A DNA stretch of 64,000 bases from Bradyrhizobium sp. SZCCT0153. Lineage in GTDB: Bacteria > Pseudomonadota > Alphaproteobacteria > Rhizobiales > Xanthobacteraceae. Under the pieces are notes generated by a model. The model searched no databases. It saw nothing but the letters and a program-made list of their open reading frames with translations, and had not been told where the DNA came from. The stretch is from the NCBI RefSeq assembly GCF_018129995.1, contig NZ_JAFCKS010000004.1:434001-498000 (forward strand), read 5' to 3'. Positions 59,808-64,000 of this stretch are shown here, piece after piece. Within the stretch, counting starts at the first letter, position 1; every line of letters begins with the position of its first letter. Both the position numbers and the translations under genes were made by a program.

Positions 59808-60902
59808 TCAGGCGCGCCCGCGCAACCTTGCGCAGAGAATGTCAGTGATTTCCTCGGAACCGGCCGTTCCGCCGAGATCCCGGCTCAAAGCCATTTCGTC
59901 GGCGAGAGCAAAGTTGACGGCCGCTTCGATCCGATCCGCCGCTTCGACCAACCGTGCATCGGCATGACGCCGGCCCAGCCAGTTCAGCATCAGGGCGGAG
60001 GCCAGCACCGTTCCGTAGGGATTGGCGATTCCCTTGCCGGCGATATCCGGAGCCGAGCCATGGGAAGCCTGAAAGAAGCCGTTGCCGTCGCCGAGTTCGG
60101 CGGACGGTGACATGCCCATGCCACCGATCGTCGCGGCTCCAAGATCGGAGATGATGTCGCCGAACATGTTCTCCGTGACGATGACGTCGTAATGCGATGG
60201 ACGATTGATCAGGTGGACGGTCATGGCGTCGATCAGCACGTGTTCAGCCTCGACATCAGGATATTGTGCCGCGATCTCATCGAACACACTTCGGAAGAAC
60301 GCGTAGCTGCGCAGCACATTGGCCTTGTCGCAACAGGTGACCCGACGGCGTCCGTCGCGCGGAGCGCCGCCACGCGTGCGGGCGAGTTCGAATGCGAAGC
60401 GCACGATCCGTTCGATGCCCTTGCGGGTCTGCACCAGGGGATCGACGGCGACCTCGCCGCGAAGCAGCGTTCCTGCGCCACGTGCGGCATAGAGGCCTTC
60501 GCTGTTCTCACGAACGATGACGTAGTCGATGGCGCCGGCATCGCGCAGCGGCGATCGCACGCCTGGTAGCAGCTTGATCGGCCGGACATTGGCGTAGAGA
60601 TCGAGTTTCCCGCGCAGCGTCAGGGTAAAATCGAGGCCTGCCTCGGTGCCGTCGGGGTGGACGACGCCTGGCATGCCCGCAGCGCCGTGTAGGATCGCGT
60701 CGGCGGCGCGACATGCCTCGAACGTCTCGCCCGGGAAGGATTCGCCGGCTTCGAGGAAATGCTGCGCGCCGGCGGGGTGCTCGCTGAAGTGAAGCGGCGA
60801 GGTGTCGCCGAACGCGGCCTCCAGCGCCCGGACCGTTGCCTTGCCCACCTCAGGTCCAATGCCGTCGCCGTGGACGACGCAGATTTCGTACGTGGTTTTC
60901 AT
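59808..60902 (-). CDS. Isocitrate/isopropylmalate dehydrogenase-family decarboxylating dehydrogenase
   Basis: A 364-residue enzyme; ATG 60902 opens with the family start YEICVVHGDGIGPEV. Substrate-loop Arg residues (TLRGKLDLYANVRPIKLL), VIVRENSEGLYAARG, and the metal site VTENMFGDIISDLGAATIGG are present, and the NAD loop HGSAPDIAGKGIANPYGTVLASALML is intact. The short size and wording are closest to tartrate/3-isopropylmalate-type enzymes, not the TCA isocitrate dehydrogenase. leuB is not expected here, so a catabolic 2-hydroxy acid substrate is likely. The SDR gene is 14 bases upstream. Confidence 0.85.
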   Translation of the reverse strand: MKTTYEICVVHGDGIGPEVGKATVRALEAAFGDTSPLHFSEHPAGAQHFLEAGESFPGETFEACRAADAILHGAAGMPGVVHPDGTEAGLDFTLTLRGKLDLYANVRPIKLLPGVRSPLRDAGAIDYVIVRENSEGLYAARGAGTLLRGEVAVDPLVQTRKGIERIVRFAFELARTRGGAPRDGRRRVTCCDKANVLRSYAFFRSVFDEIAAQYPDVEAEHVLIDAMTVHLINRPSHYDVIVTENMFGDIISDLGAATIGGMGMSPSAELGDGNGFFQASHGSAPDIAGKGIANPYGTVLASALMLNWLGRRHADARLVEAADRIEAAVNFALADEMALSRDLGGTAGSEEITDILCARLRGRA

Positions 60903-60916
60903 GACGTGGTCTCGCC

Positions 60917-61663
60917 TCAGATGCAGCGGCCGCCGTCGACTTCCATCGCGACGCCCGTGATCATGCTTGCCTCGTCCGAGCACAGGAAGGCGGCAGCGTT
61001 GCCCATGTCCTCCGGCGTGGAAAAGCGGCCGAGTGGAATCGTCGACAGGAATTTGGCGCGGATCTCGGGCGTGTCCTGGCCCATGAAGGTCTTCAGCAGC
61101 GGCGTTTCCCCGGCGACGGGGTTGATCGCGTTGACGCGGATGCCGAACGGCGCAAGCTCAAAAGCCATCGCGCGCGTCGCCGTGATGACCCAGCCTTTCG
61201 AGGCATTGTACCAGGTCAGGTTCGGTCGCGGACTGACGCCGCCGGTCGAGGCTACGTTGAGCACTACGCCAGATTTTTGCTGCTTGAAATGCGGCACGAT
61301 GATCTTTGCGCCGTAGTAGATCGACTTCATGTTGACGCTGGCGATCCGGTCGAACATGTCGTCCGTCACCATTTCGAGCGGTTGGGGGGTGTGACCGACG
61401 CCGGCATTGTTGACGAGGACATCGAGTCCTCCGAAATCCCGCTGGGCTTTCTGCACGACTGAAGCGAAGCCGGACTCGGTGGAGATATCCGCCTCCGCCG
61501 CAATGGCTTTGCCGTCGAACAAGCCAGCCACGCGCTCTGCCGCGGCTCGATCGCGATCGGCCACGACAACGCGGGCACCTTCGGCTACGAATTTGCGAAC
61601 GATGCCTTCGCCGAAGCCGGAGCCGCCGCCTGTCACGATTGCGATCTTGTCTTTCAATCTCAC
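60917..61663 (-). CDS. SDR-family oxidoreductase
   Basis: A 248-residue short-chain dehydrogenase. GTG 61663 is preferred because GAGGA precedes it; ATG 61675 in the same frame is possible. The nucleotide motif TGGGSGFGEG, NNAG, catalytic Ser in VASTGG and YNASK are all present, with the C-terminal GVAMEVDGGRCI. It sits in an operon with the IPMDH-like gene and, upstream, a GntR regulator. Substrate unknown. Confidence 0.9.
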   Translation of the reverse strand: MRLKDKIAIVTGGGSGFGEGIVRKFVAEGARVVVADRDRAAAERVAGLFDGKAIAAEADISTESGFASVVQKAQRDFGGLDVLVNNAGVGHTPQPLEMVTDDMFDRIASVNMKSIYYGAKIIVPHFKQQKSGVVLNVASTGGVSPRPNLTWYNASKGWVITATRAMAFELAPFGIRVNAINPVAGETPLLKTFMGQDTPEIRAKFLSTIPLGRFSTPEDMGNAAAFLCSDEASMITGVAMEVDGGRCI

Positions 61664-61796
61664 GGCGGTCCTCATGGTTGGAAGTGTTCGAGATTGGCTG
61701 GCCGCCGGCACCGCTTGAATGGCAATGCGATCGCCGGTGAAGACGCGGGAGCTGCCTCGCTTTGCAGACGAATGGGAGGAGAGGGGACCGTCTCGG

Positions 61797-62516
61797 TCAG
61801 GACGAGTCGTTGAGAATGCCGGCGTTTGCCGCCTGCGCGGCGTTGTGCCGGCCACCCCATACGTCGCGCGACCTTTCCAGGTGTCGTCGGATGGTTGCTT
61901 CGGCCCCGCAGCGATCCTGCTTCGAGATGTAGTCGAGCAGCTTGAAATGCTCATTCGCGGATTGCTTGAGAAAGTCTCGCGGCGACTCGCCGCTTGCAAA
62001 GCCCTGCAGCCGCACGCGGTCCCTGAGCGTCTCGACCAGTTTGGCGAGATAGTGATTGCCGAGCGTGGCGATCAGCTGAACGTGGAATCTGAGATCGGTA
62101 TCAAGGAAGGCAATCAGATCGCCGGAATCCGCCGTCTGACGCGTGGCCTCCGCCAGTTGATGAAGTTCGTCGAGTTGTCCACCCGACAAGCCGCTCTGGG
62201 CGATATCGCCGAGGCTCGGCACCTCCAGCAGCAGCCGGACAGCAAAGATATCGTTGAGTTCGTTGAGCGACAGCGACACCACGCGAAAGCCGCGATTGCG
62301 CTCCGCTTCGAGCAGGCCTTCGCGCTCGAGATCGAGCAAGGCTTCCCGTACCGGTGTCGCCGACACGCCGAGTTCGGCCGCCAACCGCGGCACCGAGTAG
62401 AGTTGATCCGGTTGCATCTGCCCGGTGATGACAAGCCCGCGGATCACCTGACGCGCCTGCTCGCGCAGGCTTGGCGCCGAAATCAGCCCTGCCGAGCCCT
62501 TTTGCATCGTTTCCAT
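61797..62516 (-). CDS. GntR-family transcriptional regulator with FCD domain
   Basis: A 239-residue regulator: winged helix with SVPRLAAELGVSATPVREALLDLEREGLLEAERNRGFRVV at residues 41-80, then the all-helical FCD ligand-binding domain with FHVQLIATLGNHYLAKL and the final NEHFKLLDYISKQDRCGAEATIRRHL. His residues in these segments suit a metal-bound carboxylate ligand, as in FadR/LldR relatives. It heads the minus-strand operon and is divergent from the sulfatase-like gene. Confidence 0.9.
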   Translation of the reverse strand: METMQKGSAGLISAPSLREQARQVIRGLVITGQMQPDQLYSVPRLAAELGVSATPVREALLDLEREGLLEAERNRGFRVVSLSLNELNDIFAVRLLLEVPSLGDIAQSGLSGGQLDELHQLAEATRQTADSGDLIAFLDTDLRFHVQLIATLGNHYLAKLVETLRDRVRLQGFASGESPRDFLKQSANEHFKLLDYISKQDRCGAEATIRRHLERSRDVWGGRHNAAQAANAGILNDSS

Positions 62517-62555
62517 GCATTCTCATTAGCACACTGGCTTAAAAATCCACAATAT

Positions 62556-62614
62556 AAAGTGTGATGTGTGATATATTATAGCTTGACGAGCAAAGTGTGA
62601 TGCGTGATATTTTA
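62556..62614. promoter_or_regulatory. Two direct-repeat operators and promoter in the GntR/sulfatase gap
   Basis: AAAGTGTGATGTGTGATAT begins at 62556 and AAAGTGTGATGCGTGATAT begins at 62592, 36 bases apart, in an AT-rich stretch. TTGACG at 62583-62588 with GATATT at 62606-62611 (17-base spacing) forms a candidate promoter for the sulfatase gene that overlaps the second repeat. The repeats are likely operators of the neighbouring GntR regulator. Confidence 0.6.
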
Positions 62615-62643
62615 CTCCAGAAGAAAAACCAGGGAGATAACAA

Positions 62644-64000
62644 ATGGCGGTAGATCGCATCCTCATGATCGTGTCCGACACTGTGCGGACGGACATGCTC
62701 GGCTACAACGGTGGTGGGGTTAGAACTCCCAATCTCGACAAGCTTGCCGCCAAATCGATGGTGTTCGATCGCTACTATGCATCGAGCTTTCCGACCGTCC
62801 CCGCGCGCTACGATTATCTGACCGGTAAGCCAGCCTTCGCCGGTGTCGGCTGGGGCGCGCTGCCGCGCGCGGATCGCTCGATCGCAACCACATTGACCGA
62901 AGCGGGCTACACGACGCTCGGCGTGGTGGACACACCATTCTATCAGGTCAACGGCTACTCATATGACCGCGGATTCAATTTCTTCTACGACATGAAGTCC
63001 CAGCTGTTGGGAACGCCGCACTATTCGTCCTACAGCGCGCCCAACAAAACCAAGCGCCAGGGCGAAGGCAAGCTGCCGCAATGGCCGATCACCGGCAAGG
63101 TAAAGCCCGATCCGCGTACGGGCGAGATGGACTGTCCGGCGCCGCTCACCATGGTGCAGGCTGCCAAATCTCTGGAGCAAATCTACGAGGACAAGTTCTT
63201 CGCGCTGGTCGACACCTGGGATCCGCACGAGCCGTGGGATCCGCCGGCCTATTACGTCAGGCACTATCTTCCCGATTATGCCGGCGAGCGCGTGCACCCG
63301 CCCTATGGCGAATGCAAGAAGCACGGCATGACCGATCGCGACATCGCGGTGGCGCGCGCGCTCTATAGCGGCGAGCTCGAGCTCGTCGATCGCTGGATCG
63401 GGCATCTGCTCAATCAGCTCGCCTATCTCGGCATCGAGGACTCCACCGCCATCATCTTCGTCTCCGACCACGGTTTCCTGCTGGGAGAGCATGGGCTGAT
63501 GGGCAAGATGGTCCGCAGGGCGCCCGGCGAGGCGACGTGGATGCGCTCGCCGCTTTACGAGGAGATCGCGAAGGTGCCGCTGTTGATTCATGTGCCGGGC
63601 GCAAAGGCCGGTCGAACCAGCAAGCTTGCCTGCGCGCTCGATCTCGCGCCCACGATTTGCGACATGGCCGGCCTGCCGCGCCAGGCGGAGATGCAGGGGA
63701 TCTCGCTGCTGCCCGCAGTCCATGGCCAGCCGTTCGAAGGACGCGACCACGTGCTGACCGCGCTGCCGCTTGCCAATCCCGGCGATACGGTTGAAGTCGT
63801 CGACGATCTGATGCGGACGGTGGTCGAGTGGCAGCCCGTCACCATCACGACGGAGCAATGGTCGCTGCTCTACGCGACTCCGAACGATCCGGTCGAGCTC
63901 TATGATTTGCGCTCCGACCCGAAGCAAGCGACCAACGTGGCGGCAAAACATCCCGACGTCATCCGCTCTCTGCTGAAGTTGTATGCGGAAGACCTGCGAC
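62644..64000 (+). CDS. Sulfatase-like alkaline-phosphatase-superfamily hydrolase, partial
   Basis: The frame starts at ATG 62644 after GGGAGA and runs off the window with 452 codons present. The fold is clear: metal-binding start ILMIVSDTVRTDMLGYNG, and VSDHGFLLGEHG (Asp275, His276), then PLLIHVPG and a C-terminal LYDLRSDPKQATNVA. The active-site motif, normally C/S-x-P-x-R, reads TVPAR, so Thr51 replaces the Cys or Ser that becomes formylglycine. It may thus work with Thr like phosphodiesterases of this superfamily, or have lost sulfatase activity. No signal peptide, so probably cytoplasmic. Confidence 0.85.
   Translation, partial: MAVDRILMIVSDTVRTDMLGYNGGGVRTPNLDKLAAKSMVFDRYYASSFPTVPARYDYLTGKPAFAGVGWGALPRADRSIATTLTEAGYTTLGVVDTPFYQVNGYSYDRGFNFFYDMKSQLLGTPHYSSYSAPNKTKRQGEGKLPQWPITGKVKPDPRTGEMDCPAPLTMVQAAKSLEQIYEDKFFALVDTWDPHEPWDPPAYYVRHYLPDYAGERVHPPYGECKKHGMTDRDIAVARALYSGELELVDRWIGHLLNQLAYLGIEDSTAIIFVSDHGFLLGEHGLMGKMVRRAPGEATWMRSPLYEEIAKVPLLIHVPGAKAGRTSKLACALDLAPTICDMAGLPRQAEMQGISLLPAVHGQPFEGRDHVLTALPLANPGDTVEVVDDLMRTVVEWQPVTITTEQWSLLYATPNDPVELYDLRSDPKQATNVAAKHPDVIRSLLKLYAEDLR

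Overview
The window is GC-rich DNA from an alphaproteobacterium, most likely Bradyrhizobium or a close relative. This is inferred from several things: many amino-acid-type ABC importers, a 28-residue membrane peptide and an 86-residue SemiSWEET that read like Bradyrhizobium proteins, the GTCATTCCGGG and CTCATCCTGAGG intergenic palindromes I associate with that genus, and a Pseudomonas-like branched-chain ketoacid dehydrogenase operon. No phage, insertion sequence, CRISPR array or conjugation gene is visible. This is ordinary chromosome with several catabolic islands.

Layout. 1-6653: the start of a betaine/choline-type ABC ATPase, then a nitrate/sulfonate-type ATPase and permease (479-2082). 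Their likely binding protein (5628-6653) is separated from them by a self-contained four-gene block: DUF305 metallochaperone-like protein, YVTN beta-propeller, ECF sigma factor and membrane anti-sigma, with a candidate ECF promoter at 2123-2150. 6684-13083: a Nudix-like protein and a complete Liv-type importer whose last gene overlaps a PPK2 polyphosphate kinase. 13278-21335: a metallo-beta-lactamase-fold enzyme, a large MscS channel, malic enzyme, an RlpA lipoprotein and small proteins. 21468-26132: a 895-residue Baeyer-Villiger-type monooxygenase/esterase fusion, then a carboxylesterase-family protein lacking its nucleophile serine. 26150-32096: a LigB-type dioxygenase, a Crp regulator with a frameshifted Crp remnant nearby, SemiSWEET, and glgC-glgA.

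32339-35705: small membrane or secreted proteins, a second RlpA-like protein and a Gfo/Idh/MocA oxidoreductase. 35788-43207: an orphan Liv-type binding protein, then an importer with two closely similar binding proteins and a natural LivG-LivF ATPase fusion. 43461-47100: a D-amino-acid-type oxidoreductase, D-Ala-D-Ala ligase and a Tat-exported SMP-30 protein. 47808-49604: a leucine-rich leader peptide with mutually exclusive hairpins ahead of leuA. 49851-51913: an orphan TRAP binding protein, an LTXXQ protein and tRNA-Lys(CTT). 52396-59752: an Lrp regulator divergent from a small ACT-like protein, the E1alpha-E1beta-E2-E3 ketoacid dehydrogenase and an aldehyde dehydrogenase. 59808-64000: a decarboxylating dehydrogenase, an SDR and a GntR regulator, divergent from an alkaline-phosphatase-superfamily 'sulfatase' with threonine in the nucleophile position.

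The strongest candidates for new biology are the sigma-controlled DUF305/beta-propeller block, the monooxygenase-esterase fusion with an altered fingerprint, the nucleophile-less esterase, the Thr-type sulfatase with its regulator and operators, and the ACT-like protein built into the bkd operon. All calls come from reading the sequence; no database search was run.
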